DNA from: Halalkalibacterium ligniniphilum
GTDB taxonomy: Bacteria > Bacillota > Bacilli > Bacillales > Bacillaceae_D
NCBI RefSeq assembly: GCF_000334155.1
Contig: NZ_ANNK01000092.1
Location: forward strand, 1-64,000
DNA: 64,000 bases
Direction of reading: 5' to 3'
Below are positions 25,608 to 35,938 of the stretch, one piece after another. Under the pieces are notes generated by a model. That model ran no database searches, was not told the DNA's origin, and was given only the letters and a program-made list of their open reading frames with translations. How positions within the stretch are numbered: the stretch's first letter is position 1; the number at the start of each line of letters is the position of its first letter. Made by a program: the position numbers and the translations under genes.

Positions 25608-25931
25608 TCACTTTATCATAGTAGAGCCTACTTCTAGGAAAATTCCTGTATCGTTCTCTAACAATGCATCAAAATTTGTTTTTCCTTCAACTCTTTTCTT
25701 AGACATACACTGTTCTTTTAGATACTTGACTGGATCAGAAAATACTTGTCCTCTTAATCTATCTTGCATATGTTTCAAGGTAATATGGCTCGCTCTAATG
25801 TTAGTTTTATATGATGACTTTCCATAACTCATCAGAGAAACATTTCGTTTAAATTTGATTCCCCCCATCATTTTCACCTTTTTGTCGTGCTGCAAATGTA
25901 AAGAGTATGATAATGTGTTCATCTTTATCAC
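25608..25931 (-). CDS. doubtful hypothetical ORF
   Basis: 107 codons from a GTG at 25931, or from the ATG three codons later. The protein is basic (many Lys/Arg and Met), without a recognised domain. No ribosome site is seen before either start. It may be a decayed gene or chance frame. Confidence 0.25.
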   Translation of the reverse strand: MIKMNTLSYSLHLQHDKKVKMMGGIKFKRNVSLMSYGKSSYKTNIRASHITLKHMQDRLRGQVFSDPVKYLKEQCMSKKRVEGKTNFDALLENDTGIFLEVGSTMIK

Positions 25932-26081
25932 TTTGAAGAAAACGCTTCTTAAATGTTAAATCACTTTCTCCATAACGATAAAATTGGATTAGTTACTCGC
26001 CTATCAATTGGATGGGTACAAAGAGGTTTCTTTCAATTATCATTAAATTACAAATTTTCACTATAAAGAGGAGGATATGTT

Positions 26082-27038
26082 ATGAAAAATCAAAATCAGC
26101 ATTTACGAGTAGCAGTTGTCCAGGCTGCATCGGTCATTATGGATCGAGAAGCAAGTGTAGAAAAGGCCGTTTCTCTAACTATAGAAGCAGGGGAGAAAGG
26201 AGTAGATTTAGTTGTATTTCCTGAAGCATTTATCCCAGCATATCCTAGAGGACTAAACTTTGGTGCAACAGTTGGATCTCGTTCTCCTGAGGGTAGAAAA
26301 GATTGGCTTCGTTATTGGGAAAATTCCATTCTTGTGCCAGGTGAATCAACCAAGAGGCTAGGAGAAGCAGCACGTAAAGCAGGTGTTTACCTTGTTATTG
26401 GCGTAATTGAAAGAGATAGTGAATATAGTGGTGGTACTCTATATTGCTCTGTATTATTTTTTGGACCTGACGGGACACTGCTTGGAAAGCACCGAAAATT
26501 AAAACCTACTGGTTCGGAACGGTTGATTTGGGGTGAAGGAGACGGCAGTACCCTTCCTGTTTTTGAAACTCCTTACGGTAAAATAGGTGCATTGATATGC
26601 TGGGAAAATTACATGCCTTTAGCTAGAGCTGCCATGTATGCTAAAGGTGTTCAAATTTATATCGCTCCTACAGCAGATGCTAGAGAATTGTGGCAGTCTA
26701 CTATTCGACATATTGCAGCAGAAGGCAGATGCTTCGTATTGTCTTGCAATCAATATGTAAAAAAGGAGATGTACCCTACCGATTTGGCTTGTTATGAGGA
26801 GCTAGCATCTTCACCTAGTGAAATGTGTTTAGGAGGAAGCGCGATTGTTGGGCCGCTAGGAGAATACATTAAGGAACCTGTTTGGGGGAAAGAGGAAATG
26901 CTTATTGCTGACCTTAATATACAAGATATTGCTTACAGCCAATTTGATTTTGACGTGGTGGGTCATTACTCAAGACCTGACGTCTTTCAGCTCTTAGTAA
27001 ATGAGGATAAAAAGGAGAGCGTCAAATGGGGCAAGTAG
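26082..27038 (+). CDS. nitrilase
   Basis: 318 aa carbon-nitrogen hydrolase. The catalytic triad is clear: Glu in FPEAFIPAYPRG (about residue 48), Lys in HRKLKPT (about 132) and Cys in GALICWENYMP (about 166). The extended PAYPRG and the CWENYMPL context are those of true nitrilases (nitrile to acid plus ammonia) rather than amidases. Arylacetonitrile or aliphatic nitriles are likely; conversion of phenylacetonitrile to phenylacetate would feed the paa genes but is only an idea. GAGGAGGA ribosome site; monocistronic. Confidence 0.88.
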   Translation: MKNQNQHLRVAVVQAASVIMDREASVEKAVSLTIEAGEKGVDLVVFPEAFIPAYPRGLNFGATVGSRSPEGRKDWLRYWENSILVPGESTKRLGEAARKAGVYLVIGVIERDSEYSGGTLYCSVLFFGPDGTLLGKHRKLKPTGSERLIWGEGDGSTLPVFETPYGKIGALICWENYMPLARAAMYAKGVQIYIAPTADARELWQSTIRHIAAEGRCFVLSCNQYVKKEMYPTDLACYEELASSPSEMCLGGSAIVGPLGEYIKEPVWGKEEMLIADLNIQDIAYSQFDFDVVGHYSRPDVFQLLVNEDKKESVKWGK

Positions 27039-27154
27039 CAACCATTTAAACACAGCCTATTCCCGAATTGATGAAGAATCAATTTTAGAATACATCTTAC
27101 CCAGTTTTTAAATGATGCTATACCCTTCTTGTACTCTTATCATATTTAAACAAG

Positions 27155-27187
27155 TAAAAAAAAGAGACAGGGCTGTGTCCCTGCCTC
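27155..27187 (-). terminator. rho-independent terminator of cysJI
   Basis: GAG-CAGGG / CCCTG-CTC stem with a T8 run on the minus strand, just past the cysI stop. Confidence 0.85.
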
Positions 27188-27200
27188 CTCCAATTTAATC

Positions 27201-28919
27201 TTAATCATGAAAATTCGTTCCATCTGTAGTTGCCTTAACTATTCCCATACGGATGACAAAATCACCGAAATGCTCACCCTCATTACGCTCCTTTGCATAA
27301 TGAGATAGAAGCACGCGCAGCTCACTTAATATTTCTTCTTCACCAATGTTTTCTCGATAAATTTTACTCAGTCTGCTACCATCAAAGGCTGCTCCAAGAT
27401 ACATGTTATACTTGCCAGGGGATTTTCCGATAAACCCAATTTCACCTAGTGCATGGCGGGCACAACCGTTTGGGCAGCCTGTCATCCGAATGGTAATTTC
27501 ATCATTATGAAGGCCATTTTCTTCTACAATCTCCTCAACTTTGTCAAGAAGAACAGGCAAATAACGTTCTGCCTCTGCCATCGCTAAACCACACGTTGGA
27601 AGTGCCACGCAAGATAATGAATTTCGGCGTAACGCGCTGTAATGCTTTCCATCCGTTAACCCGTATTGTTCAATTAATTCGCTTATCTCCTTCTTTTTAT
27701 CGCTTGATACGTTCGCAATCACTAGGTTTTGATTAGCAGTAAGACGAAAATCACCAGTATGGATTTTGGCAATTTCACGCAAACCGGTCATTAGCTTATA
27801 ATCACCAAAATCGGCAATACGACCACCTTCAACAAACAACGTTAAATGCCATGTTCCTTGAATGCCTTCCACCCATCCGTAGCGATCGCCGTTATGATCG
27901 AAATGAAATGGTTTAGCTTCATCAAGGCTCCAACCTAGACGATTTTCTAATTCGTTTTTTACAGTTTCCAAGCCGAGACGGTCAACAGTGTACTTAAACC
28001 GAGCATTGCTACGTTCTGAGCGGTTTCCATAGTCCCGTTGTATTGTAATAATTTTTTCAGCTACATCATAGATTTGATCAGGTGTACAGAAGCCGATAAC
28101 CTTGGCAAGCTGCGGATATGTCTTTTTATCACCATGCGTCATCCCCATACCACCACCGATTGCCACATTAAAGCCGATAAGTTTATTGTTTTCAACGATA
28201 GCAATAAGCCCAATATCCTGGGAAAAAACATCAATATCATTCGATGGCGGAACAGCAATACCAATTTTAAACTTTCTCGGTAAATAAAGAGGCCCATACA
28301 TTGGTTCAACTTCTTCCATTTCAGGAGAACCCGCTACTTTTTCATCATTCAGCCAAATCTCATGATAAGCTCTTGTACGCGGCAATAATCGGTCGCTTAA
28401 TAAGTTAGCCCACTGATACACTTCGCCATGAATTTCTGATTGATATGGGTTCGGATTACACATTACATTGCGGTTGACATCGCCGCACGCTGCGATCGTA
28501 TCCATAAGTGCAGCATTGATTTCCTGCATCGTTTTTTTCATATTCCACTTGACAATCCCATGCATTTGGAACGCTTGCCGTGTAGATAGCTTTAAAGTCC
28601 CGTTTCCATACTTTTGAGCAAGATCATCCAAAACAAGCCATTGATCAGGAGTTGCGACTCCACCTGGTCTACGGACACGCACCATAAACTGGTATGCAGG
28701 TTCCAGTTTTTGTTTTTGGCGTTCCTTACGAACATCACGATCATCTTGTAAATAGCTGCCGTGAAATTTCATGAGCCGATTGTCATCATCAGGAATTCCA
28801 GCGCTAATTGGCTCGAGCATGGATTCAACCAACGAACCGCGTAAATAGTTACTTTCTTTCTTTATACGCTCGACATCGCTTGGAGGTCCTTCTGGCGCTT
28901 TTAAACTCGGATTTACCAT
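27201..28919 (-). CDS. cysI: sulfite reductase (NADPH) hemoprotein beta subunit
   Basis: 572 aa from the ATG at 28919, chosen for its AAAGGAG site 8 bases upstream; the extra six codons to 28937 overlap that site. Siroheme/4Fe-4S cysteines are in [19 protein letters not shown] and [10 protein letters not shown]. Residues near the N-terminus ([15 protein letters not shown]) match Bacillus CysI. It reduces sulfite to sulfide with electrons from CysJ for cysteine synthesis. Gap to cysJ: 24 bases. Confidence 0.96.
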   Translation of the reverse strand: MVNPSLKAPEGPPSDVERIKKESNYLRGSLVESMLEPISAGIPDDDNRLMKFHGSYLQDDRDVRKERQKQKLEPAYQFMVRVRRPGGVATPDQWLVLDDLAQKYGNGTLKLSTRQAFQMHGIVKWNMKKTMQEINAALMDTIAACGDVNRNVMCNPNPYQSEIHGEVYQWANLLSDRLLPRTRAYHEIWLNDEKVAGSPEMEEVEPMYGPLYLPRKFKIGIAVPPSNDIDVFSQDIGLIAIVENNKLIGFNVAIGGGMGMTHGDKKTYPQLAKVIGFCTPDQIYDVAEKIITIQRDYGNRSERSNARFKYTVDRLGLETVKNELENRLGWSLDEAKPFHFDHNGDRYGWVEGIQGTWHLTLFVEGGRIADFGDYKLMTGLREIAKIHTGDFRLTANQNLVIANVSSDKKKEISELIEQYGLTDGKHYSALRRNSLSCVALPTCGLAMAEAERYLPVLLDKVEEIVEENGLHNDEITIRMTGCPNGCARHALGEIGFIGKSPGKYNMYLGAAFDGSRLSKIYRENIGEEEILSELRVLLSHYAKERNEGEHFGDFVIRMGIVKATTDGTNFHD

Positions 28920-28943
28920 ATAAAAAACTCCTTTCAATTCAAA

Positions 28944-30761
28944 TTAGTAAATATCACGTTGATAACGTTTTTGTTGTATCATGTTGGCAAGATACGCTTC
29001 CGCTTCCTCGTGGGTCATATTTCCTTCTGTTTCAATGATGTTAATTAGTGCATGATGGACATCTTTCGCCATATTTGTTTTGTCACCACAAACGTAGACA
29101 GACGCCCCTTCTTGAATCCATGCGAACAATTCCTTTCTTTGCTCAAGCATCCGATGCTGTACATATATTTTTTTATCGGTGTCGCGTGAAAATGCAACAT
29201 CCATTTTTGTTAGCACGCCGTCTTTCAACCATTTTTGCCACTCTGTTTGATAAAGAAAATCTGAGGTGAAATGCTGGTCGCCAAAAAACATCCACGATTT
29301 GCCTTGCGCTCCTGTTTCCTCACGCTCCTGCATGAAAGAACGAAAAGGAGCAATTCCTGTCCCTGGACCAACCATGATGATTGAAGCATTCGGATCTTCC
29401 GGTAGCTTAAATTGCTTGTTACTTTGGATGTATATAGGTAACGTATCCCCAGGCTGGATACGCTCTGCACAATAGGTAGAGCAGACCCCTTTTCTCTCAC
29501 GGCCATGTGCTTCATACCGTACGGCACCGATAGTCAAATGAACTTCATCTGGGTTTGCTAATAAACTACTAGCAATAGAATATAGGCGTGCTCGCTGTTT
29601 ACGGAGAATCGATACGAACTCCTGTGCCTTTACATCAGAGATACCAAAGTCTCGAACTAAATCAAGCAAGTCACGACCGTCTATATAGGCTTTTAATCTT
29701 TTTTTATTTTCAGGTAACAAAAGTTTGCTCAGCTCTTTATTTGCTGAGAATTTCACGGCCTGCTCAAGCGTTGATTTTGTTAAGTTGATTTCAAAATAGG
29801 AGATGAGCGCTTCTTTAAGCGAGTATGTATCCCCTTGTTTATTGACCGTAACAGAATCATCTGGATTTAAATTTAATTCTTGAAGAAGCATATCTATAAG
29901 AGCGGGATCATTTGACGGGTAAATACCAACAACGTCACCTGGCTCATATGTAAACCCAGAGCCTTCTATCGAAAGTTCAATATGACGCGTTTCTTTGTTC
30001 GAGCCGCGCCCATTTAAATTAATATTTTCAAGGACCTCTGCTCTAAATGGATTCGTTCTTGAATACGGTGATTCCACTGTCTTAGGTGTAGCAGCTTGGA
30101 TCGTTTCTGTGTTTCCACCTTGCACTTCTCCTAAACCATTCATCACTCCTTCAAGCCACCTAGCCGCTGGCTCTTCGAAATCAATATCGCAGTCAACACG
30201 TGGAAAAATTCGTTGACCTCCTTGCTTTTCCAGCTGTTGGTCGAAATCTTTCCCGGTCTTACAGAAAAACTCATATGAGCTATCGCCTAATGACAAAACG
30301 GAAAAGCAGAGATTGTCAAGCTTCGGTGCCCGCTTGCTATGAAGAAATTCGTAAAACGAAAGTGCATTATCTGGAGGTTCTCCTTCTCCATGTGTACTCA
30401 CGACAATCAATAGGTTTTGTACTTTTTTTAAGTTATTATTTTTGAAGTCATTCATGGGAGTTACAGTTACTTGAAACCCAATCCCTTCAAGCTTCTTGCC
30501 TGCATCCTCAGCAAGTTTCTGAGAATTCCCTGTTTGTGATCCGTATAGGATTGTTACTTCCTTCGACTTTGTATTGTTGTTGCTTTGTGCCGGGAGTTCG
30601 GTTGTCTGTGTTTCCGACTCAGTTAGCATGGGAACGGAAAGCTGAGCGGTTAAGTAACCACTCAGCCAAACTTTTTGTAGCTCGGTGAGAGTTGGCAAAA
30701 GACGGTTAAGAGACTCTACCTGCTCCTCATTAAATGGACTGTTTTTAACATGAAAATCCAA
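28944..30761 (-). CDS. cysJ: sulfite reductase (NADPH) flavoprotein alpha subunit
   Basis: 605 aa. Flavodoxin domain at about 70-210 (ILYGSQTGNSQKLAEDAG, VSTHGEGEPPDNA), FAD domain with RLYSIASS, NADPH domain with GPGTGIAPFRSFMQER and YVCGDKTNMAKDVH, ending in the characteristic KRYQRDIY. It passes electrons from NADPH to CysI. First gene of the operon. No CymR site could be confirmed upstream. Confidence 0.96.
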   Translation of the reverse strand: MDFHVKNSPFNEEQVESLNRLLPTLTELQKVWLSGYLTAQLSVPMLTESETQTTELPAQSNNNTKSKEVTILYGSQTGNSQKLAEDAGKKLEGIGFQVTVTPMNDFKNNNLKKVQNLLIVVSTHGEGEPPDNALSFYEFLHSKRAPKLDNLCFSVLSLGDSSYEFFCKTGKDFDQQLEKQGGQRIFPRVDCDIDFEEPAARWLEGVMNGLGEVQGGNTETIQAATPKTVESPYSRTNPFRAEVLENINLNGRGSNKETRHIELSIEGSGFTYEPGDVVGIYPSNDPALIDMLLQELNLNPDDSVTVNKQGDTYSLKEALISYFEINLTKSTLEQAVKFSANKELSKLLLPENKKRLKAYIDGRDLLDLVRDFGISDVKAQEFVSILRKQRARLYSIASSLLANPDEVHLTIGAVRYEAHGRERKGVCSTYCAERIQPGDTLPIYIQSNKQFKLPEDPNASIIMVGPGTGIAPFRSFMQEREETGAQGKSWMFFGDQHFTSDFLYQTEWQKWLKDGVLTKMDVAFSRDTDKKIYVQHRMLEQRKELFAWIQEGASVYVCGDKTNMAKDVHHALINIIETEGNMTHEEAEAYLANMIQQKRYQRDIY

Positions 30762-31101
30762 AATATCACCCCTTATAAAAAATAAATTTATTCACTTTCC
30801 CTAATGAATGTCTCCTTCAACTTAGTCAATAAAAAAAGGTGGTCTTACCAGCTCAAACCTTTTGGACTATCAAGAAAACATAGCATTTTCTAAATACTAA
30901 ATCTATAATCCAAGCAAGTTCCAAGTAAATTGAAAAAGAGAGATTCCCCAATATCAAGAATGCTAGCTTTTAAGAGATATTCGTCCATCCTCTTCACAGG
31001 CACTGCAGAGTCCAACTTATTTTTATTGTCGTATTGCATTTTATCAGTAAGAAGTTTATTCCTAACTACTAATACATAATACCAAGTGAATCAGGAGAAT
31101 T

Positions 31102-31119
31102 AATAAGTAATTACTTATT
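31102..31119. repeat. 18-bp perfect palindrome
   Basis: AATAAGTAATTACTTATT. It looks like an operator for a dimeric repressor, but no gene starts close by (cysJ begins about 340 bases away), so its target is unknown. Confidence 0.6.
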
Positions 31120-31227
31120 CTATTATAATAAGAAAAGTAAAACAAATGAAACCTGCCAATATCGAGTTAATTTACCCATCCACTTTAAGAATTTAAGCTT
31201 TGCATGACAATGTAAGCAAGGTTTAAC

Positions 31228-31258
31228 AAAAAAACGATTCATGCGAAGTTCATGAATC
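31228..31258 (-). terminator. rho-independent terminator of the MocR-type gene
   Basis: GATTCATG / CATGAATC, loop cgaagtt, with a T7 run on the minus strand. Confidence 0.85.
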
Positions 31259-31312
31259 ATTTAGAGAATGTCTGTAATCATATTATCAGTAATAAAATTG
31301 AAATCATTGTCC

Positions 31313-32752
31313 TCAAAGTTGTTGAATACTATAGAAAGCATCTGCAAATCGTGTGATACCCTCCCGAATTAAATGGGTTTCACCACGACCGAAAGTAAAT
31401 CGAACGTATCCCTTTTTTGAACCAAAAATACTGCCCGGTACGAAAGCTACTCCTCTTTTCATTGATTCCTCAAGTAAATGGTATTCATTAACGTTTTCGT
31501 TTAACTTGCACCACAAATGGATTCCACCCTTTGGCACGATAAACTCCGTTTGTTCACTTAATCGTGCGTTGAGACTAGCAGTCATCACATCTTTTTGGCG
31601 CTTCAATTCTTTGCGAAGCGCCAAAATATGTGTGATGAAGTGCTTTGACCCTACAAATTCATTCGCTATCCATTGTGGGAAAACACTATGGCCAAAGTCA
31701 ACTTGTTGTTTCGCATCAGCTAAGCGTTGAATCACTTGAGGAGGACCAATTACCCAACCAATTCTCAACCCAGATGCAACGATTTTCGATAGCGAACTAA
31801 TATATAAGATGTTTCCATTATGGTCCATGGATTTTAAGGTTGGATTCACCTTTCCATCAAAGGTAGTTAAACTGTAGGGATCATCTTCAATGATTGGAAT
31901 GCCAAACTCGGCTGATAATTCTAGAACTCGCTTTCGACGAGCCAAAGAAAGCACGGAACCAGTAGGGTTATGATGGTCAGGATTTAAAAAGACCATTCGT
32001 ATCCGGTGCTTTCTATGTAAAGATATCAGATCATCTGGATCTATCCCGTGCTTATCCATAGGTAAATGGAAAATCCTTAGTCCTGCCGACTGGAAAATTG
32101 GCAGGGAAAAGCAATATGATGGATCCTCAATTGCCACCGCGTCCCTCGGCTTTAAAAGGCACTGAACAATAAGATTAAGAGCCTGCTGGGCACCCGAGGT
32201 GATTAGAATAGAAGAGGCATTCGTATCTATATCCTTGTATTCTTTTACGTGAGCAGAAATCGTGTCCCGTAACACCATATTACCTTGCGGATGATCGTAG
32301 CCGAGATGACCCGTAAAAGGCTGCTCAGAAAGGATCTTTTGAAATTGTTCAGTTGGAAATAGTGGTGATGCCAATTCACCACTGGCTAAATTAATTAGTT
32401 CCTTTTTTTCAGTTTCCTTACGAATTCGTTGAACTAATGGGAGATTGGGCAAAAAAGAACCATCCTCCACATACCTCCCCCAATTAGGGATACGCTTATG
32501 AGATATACCCCATATATCTGCACTAACTCGTGTTCCACTTCCTTTTTTCCGCTCCACTACTCCAATTGATTGTAGCTCCTCATAGGCAGCTACGACTGTG
32601 CTGCGATTTACCTGTAGCTCCATTGCAAGAGCTCGTTCTGAAGGTAGCATGCTGTCGGGTGGAAAGATTCCCGAAGAAATTCCCTGTTCAAAATAATCTG
32701 CAATCTGCTTGTATATGGGCTTTTTATCTGCACGATTCGGTCTCCAGTCCAT
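31313..32752 (-). CDS. MocR/PdxR-type GntR-aminotransferase fusion regulator
   Basis: 479 aa. N-terminal winged helix of the GntR family (residues 10-75: KPIYKQIADYFEQGI...LPSERALAMELQVNRSTVVAAYEEL), linker, then a fold-type I aminotransferase domain (about 110-475) with the PLP lysine in SSLSKIVASGLRIGW. Such proteins sense PLP or an amine and usually control a divergent neighbour. Here the divergent side (32753-33209) has no gene, so its target is not evident. No ribosome site is conspicuous at the ATG. Confidence 0.88.
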   Translation of the reverse strand: MDWRPNRADKKPIYKQIADYFEQGISSGIFPPDSMLPSERALAMELQVNRSTVVAAYEELQSIGVVERKKGSGTRVSADIWGISHKRIPNWGRYVEDGSFLPNLPLVQRIRKETEKKELINLASGELASPLFPTEQFQKILSEQPFTGHLGYDHPQGNMVLRDTISAHVKEYKDIDTNASSILITSGAQQALNLIVQCLLKPRDAVAIEDPSYCFSLPIFQSAGLRIFHLPMDKHGIDPDDLISLHRKHRIRMVFLNPDHHNPTGSVLSLARRKRVLELSAEFGIPIIEDDPYSLTTFDGKVNPTLKSMDHNGNILYISSLSKIVASGLRIGWVIGPPQVIQRLADAKQQVDFGHSVFPQWIANEFVGSKHFITHILALRKELKRQKDVMTASLNARLSEQTEFIVPKGGIHLWCKLNENVNEYHLLEESMKRGVAFVPGSIFGSKKGYVRFTFGRGETHLIREGITRFADAFYSIQQL

Positions 32753-33209
32753 TTCTTCTCTACACCTACCAGTATATCTCTTTATACATTATTATAATTG
32801 AATTAGACGATTATAGTAAAACCCCTTCATTGCTTTTAACAGAATTTGAACAGCAGGAGAATCATTGCTTCCTTGAATGGTGATAACAAGCAGCTAGGTT
32901 TGAGACGATTTTACGCACAGTTTCCAGCTCTAAAATTAGCAAATTAACAACGGAGGGAATCGTTTTTATCAACAGAAGAGAACGGCAAGTGATTTATGAG
33001 TAACAACCGTGTTGTTTGAAAAGGAACATCAACGACCTGAAAATCGTGAAAAACAAGCGATTCTCAAGAAAAATGTAAAAGCAATTAGATAAAAAAAGAC
33101 ACCCGAGAAGCTTTTTTTAAATAACTAACTTATCTATCTCATCTATTTCAATTAATTGCGATTCCAACCATTTTGCATGATACGCTTTTTACGTTACCTT
33201 TGCTTTTAA
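32753..33209. other. gap upstream of the MocR-type gene
   Basis: 457 bases with no supported gene. A short rightward open piece at about 33004-33092 (ends ENREKQAILKKNVKAIR stop) has a protein-like look but no start; it may be a coding relic. Confidence 0.4.
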
Positions 33210-33395
33210 TCACAGCAAAATCAAACCTAGTATTACAACTAAGATCATTATCGGGCCCAATAAAAAATAGATTGCAGAAAGATTGGACATGCTTTTATTA
33301 CTGCTATAGCTCGTGTCCTCAACCTTCGTAAGCATTAAAGTGATGACAAGTGCTATGACACAAATAATTAAGGCTATAAAAATTAAAATCTTCAT
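33210..33395 (-). CDS. small membrane protein, unknown function
   Basis: 61 aa with two hydrophobic helices (about 2-24 and 40-60) joined by a Ser/Asn-rich loop. A clear GGAGGG site precedes the ATG, which argues for a real gene. Family not recognised. Confidence 0.6.
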   Translation of the reverse strand: MKILIFIALIICVIALVITLMLTKVEDTSYSSNKSMSNLSAIYFLLGPIMILVVILGLILL

Positions 33396-33587
33396 CTCGC
33401 CCTCCTAATTTTAGCTTTAGGGTTTACAATTTAGCTTACAATGTTCAAACACAAAAAAAACCATCCAATTTTAAAGGATTTCCCCCAGCCACTTTGGCAT
33501 GAGAAGTATCCTAATATGGCGTGGCACTCTCTAAAGTCTAAATAATAGGAACCCTTCCTGTTACTAAAAAATCGATCCTTTATAAAC

Positions 33588-33627
33588 ATAAAACGGCATG
33601 CTGGTCATTTGAACCAGTCAATGCCGT
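33588..33627 (-). terminator. rho-independent terminator of the MFS gene
   Basis: ACGGCAT / ATGCCGT outer stem and CTGGT / ACCAG inner stem; minus-strand exit TTTTA. Confidence 0.75.
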
Positions 33628-33649
33628 CTACTCTTCAAACTTCACCTGC

Positions 33650-34936
33650 TTACACCTCTACTGATTGCGAAAAAGGTGATTTTAAAAGCTTTAGGTGTAC
33701 GACGATGCAACCAATGCTGCCAGCGTAGCAAATACCTGCTGATAAATAAAAAGCAATGGTATAGCTGCTGTAAAAGTCAATGAGAGCTCCTGAGATGACA
33801 GGTGAAATCCATTGACCGATTCCAAACATGAGGGTAATAAAGCCGATACTAGCGGATGTTTTTTCAACTTTTGTCATATCACTTACCGCGGCCACAATGA
33901 CTGTAGGAACGGCCCAAAGTGTTAATGCGTAAAGCAACGTTTCAATAAAGATAATCGATGGATGTGTCGTAAAAACAAAGGCCAGCAATAAAGTAGCTTG
34001 ACAAAAATAAACAATAAATAAGGTAAGCATTCGACCGATTCTATCGGAAAGGCTCCCCCAAATAAACCCGCTAACAATACTCACAACCCCAGCAATCGCG
34101 AAAAATTGTCCAGCCGTGGTCGATTCTATCGCTGCGTCATTTATTAAATAATCTATAAAAAATGTAGAATAAATTAAGTAAGAAAACCCCCACGTAAAAT
34201 AAATGAGACCAATAGAGAAAATCCATTTGCTACGATACACATGCTCGATTAAATGACTTTCAGCTTTAAGGTTTCCATGCCCTATCTGAACCGTTTCTTC
34301 TTTTTCGCTTAGCTCCTTTTGACCAACAGGTAACACGTTTAACATACGAGGATCTTCAATAAGAAAGAAAAGGTTTAATAAAAAAATGACGATGACTGCT
34401 CCAGCAAGCGCACCCCAGCTTATTCTCCACCCCTCATTACTAATAAGCATAAGCATAGGGACTAAAAAACCGCTAGCAAACATACCCAACCCTGATCCTG
34501 AATTGGTGATCCCCAAAGCCATCCCGCGATATTTTTGCGAAAACCATCTTCTGATCAGACTAAGTGAAGGGACATTAACGCCTCCTGAACCGAGTCCGAT
34601 GATAAACAAGGAGACATAGGCCATCCAAAAATTAAATGCAACAACACTGAGCGTCATCCCTAATGATAAAACAAGCAATGCAGCAAGAATGACGTTTTTT
34701 GTTGAAAAACGCTGGACAAAATAACCAACCGAAATCACACTAAGTAAATAACCTAAAAAAACGGCAGAAGCAATGATCCCGGCCTCTGTATACGTTAACA
34801 CCAACCCTTCTCTCATAAATGGGAGAATCGCTCCTAAAGAGAAGCGACCTAACCCTAAACAGGCGAAGATATTTAACACCGTGATTGCTAAAATGAACCA
34901 CCCTTTATGGAGAGAGACTTTCTTCATCAGAGACAC
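33650..34936 (-). CDS. MFS transporter (YbfB/YjiJ-like)
   Basis: 428 aa with about 12 membrane helices. The N-terminal CLGLGRFSLGAILPFM resembles the YbfB/YjiJ and oxalate/formate-type branch; the loop 2-3 motif and SLSDRIGRML between helices 8 and 9 are normal MFS features. Substrate unknown; a carboxylate is possible. A loose cre-like sequence (34986-35000) lies upstream. Confidence 0.85.
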   Translation of the reverse strand: MSLMKKVSLHKGWFILAITVLNIFACLGLGRFSLGAILPFMREGLVLTYTEAGIIASAVFLGYLLSVISVGYFVQRFSTKNVILAALLVLSLGMTLSVVAFNFWMAYVSLFIIGLGSGGVNVPSLSLIRRWFSQKYRGMALGITNSGSGLGMFASGFLVPMLMLISNEGWRISWGALAGAVIVIFLLNLFFLIEDPRMLNVLPVGQKELSEKEETVQIGHGNLKAESHLIEHVYRSKWIFSIGLIYFTWGFSYLIYSTFFIDYLINDAAIESTTAGQFFAIAGVVSIVSGFIWGSLSDRIGRMLTLFIVYFCQATLLLAFVFTTHPSIIFIETLLYALTLWAVPTVIVAAVSDMTKVEKTSASIGFITLMFGIGQWISPVISGALIDFYSSYTIAFYLSAGICYAGSIGCIVVHLKLLKSPFSQSVEV

Positions 34937-35328
34937 CTTCTTAGCTTAGACTCTAACACTTTTGCTGTATTTCTTTTAATCTATTTGAAAACGCTTAACA
35001 TCTTACCGAATCACTATGATGAGCTGATTTTAGCAACGTTTTATCCGGCAACCACCTAGTCTTATTAAATCATTAAATCATTAATTAATAGCTTAAGGGA
35101 AGGTTGATTAGAATTGTTATGAAAATTGAGATAAAAATCAAACCTGCTAAACACAATCTTAAAAGATATAATGGGTTGATGTATCTACAGCATCAGGCCT
35201 CATTCCTTTTAATCTGAACCATAAAAAAGCTAATATCAGCGCAGATTTTTAAAATCACAAAGAAGCTGACTTGTCATTACTTTCAGAATTATTTCCATGC
35301 CTGCTCCTAATATCCTTACAATTTTTCC
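34937..35328. other. gap between MFS gene and paaI
   Basis: 392 bases. It holds only a weak cre-like sequence TGAAAACGCTTAACA near 34986 (12 of 14). No gene or clear terminator is seen. Confidence 0.4.
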
Positions 35329-35724
35329 TTAAAATCGTTTCTCTTTCCGGTAGACCAGTCCCTCTGCCAAAGCGACCAATTTCCCCGTTTGATTCGTGAC
35401 TTCAATTCGATATAATCCTAACCGTTTTGATCTTGTATCTTCTGTGGCAGTGGCGGTTAACTGATCACCAACAGCACTTGCTTGTACATAATGCATCGTC
35501 ATTGTGATGCCAACAGCTGTTTGTCCGTGAGAATTACTGGCATAAGCAAAGGCAGCATCAGCAAGAGAAAATATCGCACCTCCATTTGCCGTACTGTGGA
35601 AATTTAGCATATTTTCCGTAATGTTCATTGTGACCTCTGCATAGCCCACCTCCACTTTTTGTATTTTCATTCCTAACAAATTTGCAAACGTATCATTTTT
35701 GAAATGCTCTAAGATTTTCTCCAA
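35329..35724 (-). CDS. paaI: PaaI-type hotdog thioesterase
   Basis: 131 aa. Catalytic region HSTANGGAIFSLADAAFAYASNS (about 43-65) with the conserved N/H-G-G and Asp of PaaI. It hydrolyses hydroxyphenylacetyl-CoA-type dead-end thioesters that trap CoA when the phenylacetate pathway stalls. A candidate PaaX operator shared with paaA lies about 55 bases upstream, which ties it to the paa regulon although it is separated from the main operon. Confidence 0.88.
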   Translation of the reverse strand: MEKILEHFKNDTFANLLGMKIQKVEVGYAEVTMNITENMLNFHSTANGGAIFSLADAAFAYASNSHGQTAVGITMTMHYVQASAVGDQLTATATEDTRSKRLGLYRIEVTNQTGKLVALAEGLVYRKEKRF

Positions 35725-35779
35725 TGTTAACGTCCCTTCCTCTCATCTTAAATCCACTTAAATATAATAATTAATACGC

Positions 35780-35800
35780 ATAACGTTATATAAACGTAAT
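35780..35800. promoter_or_regulatory. candidate PaaX operator (paaI)
   Basis: ATAACGT-TATATAA-ACGTAAT, a 7-base inverted repeat with a 7-base spacer, nearly identical to the one before paaA. Confidence 0.6.
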
Positions 35801-35897
35801 ATAACATATTATTTATTTTCAAATCAAATAAATAATCAAAAAATTCAAAACAAACTATAATATAAGCAACCTACGTGTCTTACCTTATTCCACCATA

Positions 35898-35931
35898 AAA
35901 AAACTTGCACTTTAGAAATCAGCACAAGTTC
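35898..35931 (-). terminator. probable terminator of the nitronate monooxygenase-like gene
   Basis: AACTTG / CAAGTT with inner pairing and a T7 run on the minus strand. Confidence 0.6.
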
Positions 35932-35938
35932 TTTCGGA

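Larger units (their letters stand above)
25426..26081. other. gap between fadH and nitrilase gene
   Basis: 656 bases. It holds the FadR operator at its left end, a doubtful 107-codon minus-strand frame (separate entry), and the nitrilase leader. No promoter stands out beyond generic AT-rich sequence. Confidence 0.5.
30762..31312. other. gap between cysJ and the MocR-type gene
   Basis: 551 bases, convergent-free (both flanking genes point left). It holds an 18-bp perfect palindrome and the terminator of the MocR-type gene (separate entries). No gene is seen. Confidence 0.5.

Noticed and set aside
33487-33536. Sigma-54-like TTTGGCAT near the MFS gene
   Set aside because: No GC doublet at the required 10-base spacing and no gene downstream in that direction.
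34986-35000. cre site before the MFS gene
   Set aside because: Only 12 of 14 positions match; noted in the gap entry but not called as a feature.
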